From Bacteroidota bacterium (GTDB lineage: Bacteria > Zhuqueibacterota > JdFR-76 > DREG01): a DNA stretch of 7,881 nucleotides. The stretch covers positions 1 through 7,881 of the forward strand of contig JAUXJX010000071.1 of NCBI GenBank assembly GCA_030624545.1. The letters run 5' to 3'. Below, one piece after another: positions 7,730-7,881 of the stretch (within the stretch, counting starts at the first letter, position 1; each line of letters starts with the position of its first letter). A program made the position numbers and the translations under genes. The notes below the pieces were generated by a model. That model made no database searches and was not told where the DNA came from. It saw nothing but the letters and a program-made list of their open reading frames with translations.

Positions 7730-7881
7730 CGGGAAATATCCAACCATTTTCCGTTCGTGAGATTGGATGAATATGTAATTATGCCAAATCACGTTCACGG
7801 CATAATTGTCATTGACAAAGATGATGATAAGAATATGGCAAATTCGCATCGTAGAGACGTTGCATGCAACGCCTCTACCGC
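7730..7881 (+). pseudogene. 5'-truncated RAYT (Y1/HUH) transposase fragment, runs off window
   Basis: The frame containing bases 7730-7881 reads REISNHFPFVRLDEYV, then IMPNHVHGIIVID. This is the HUH signature segment of REP-associated tyrosine transposases, with histidine codons at 7790 and 7796. Intact relatives have roughly 70 residues before this point, including the GAYFVT-type strand. Here the frame is blocked by TAG at 7703-7705, the preceding gene ends at 7713, and the first ATG (7781) lies inside the HUH motif. The 5' part is therefore lost. The catalytic Tyr would lie to the right of the window, so integrity beyond 7881 is unknown. It probably marks an old insertion or recombination junction just after the TIM-barrel gene. 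Confidence 0.75.
7851..7878. repeat. 28-nt near-perfect palindrome within the RAYT frame
   Basis: GTAGAG (7851-7856) pairs with CTCTAC (7873-7878), and the central 14 bases CGTTGCATGCAACG (7858-7871) are a perfect palindrome. The only mismatch is A7857 against C7872. From memory, palindromes of this GTAGAGACGTTGC type are dispersed repeats in several bacterial phyla. Here it is read in frame as RRDVACNAST inside the transposase. Confidence 0.75.

Overview
The window looks like chromosomal DNA of moderate GC content from an uncultivated-type environmental bacterium. The evidence for this is indirect: a corrinoid/iron-sulfur protein of the reductive dehalogenase superfamily, a very large soluble hybrid histidine kinase, an unassigned TIM-barrel glycosidase-like protein, and intergenic repeats of kinds I associate with FCB-group, Chloroflexi-like and cyanobacterial genomes. 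Shine-Dalgarno sequences before the main genes are weak. No taxonomic assignment is secure.

Layout, left to right, all on the + strand. (1) 3-1139: the 3' part of a reductive-dehalogenase-like gene whose frame is still open at the left edge. (2) 1140-1627: a gene-free region holding a small palindrome, a nested stem candidate (1218-1294), a hairpin (1331-1350), two 10-bp direct repeats (1371-1390), a sequence matching the 3' end of a tRNA or tmRNA gene (1464-1484), and a strong intrinsic terminator (1488-1516). (3) 1628-1741: a possible 37-codon leader ORF whose stop overlaps the next start as ATGA. (4) 1738-6276: a 1512-residue sensor kinase, PASx4-GAFx2-HisKA-HATPase-RECx2-HPt, with no membrane segment. 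(5) 6277-6708: a spacer with CTTTGCG-type repeats and an out-of-frame hydrophobic ORF just before the next gene. (6) 6709-7713: a TIM-barrel, glycosyl-hydrolase-like protein with a CxCxxC motif. (7) 7730-7881: a 5'-truncated fragment of a REP-associated tyrosine transposase (RAYT), with a 28-nt near-palindrome read in frame at the window edge.

The genes do not form an obvious operon; each is set off by a long spacer, and the kinase has no response-regulator gene beside it here. The most informative non-coding signal is the tRNA/tmRNA 3'-end sequence followed directly by a terminator. It has the form of the distal end of an integrated element. If so, the mobile DNA lies to the left and includes the dehalogenase-like gene, while the kinase side is the original chromosome. 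The right end carries a second mobile trace, the RAYT fragment. I do not see a clear new multi-gene system. The points most worth following are the possible island boundary, the ATGA-coupled leader ORF before the kinase, the structured spacer, and the unassigned CxCxxC TIM-barrel protein.
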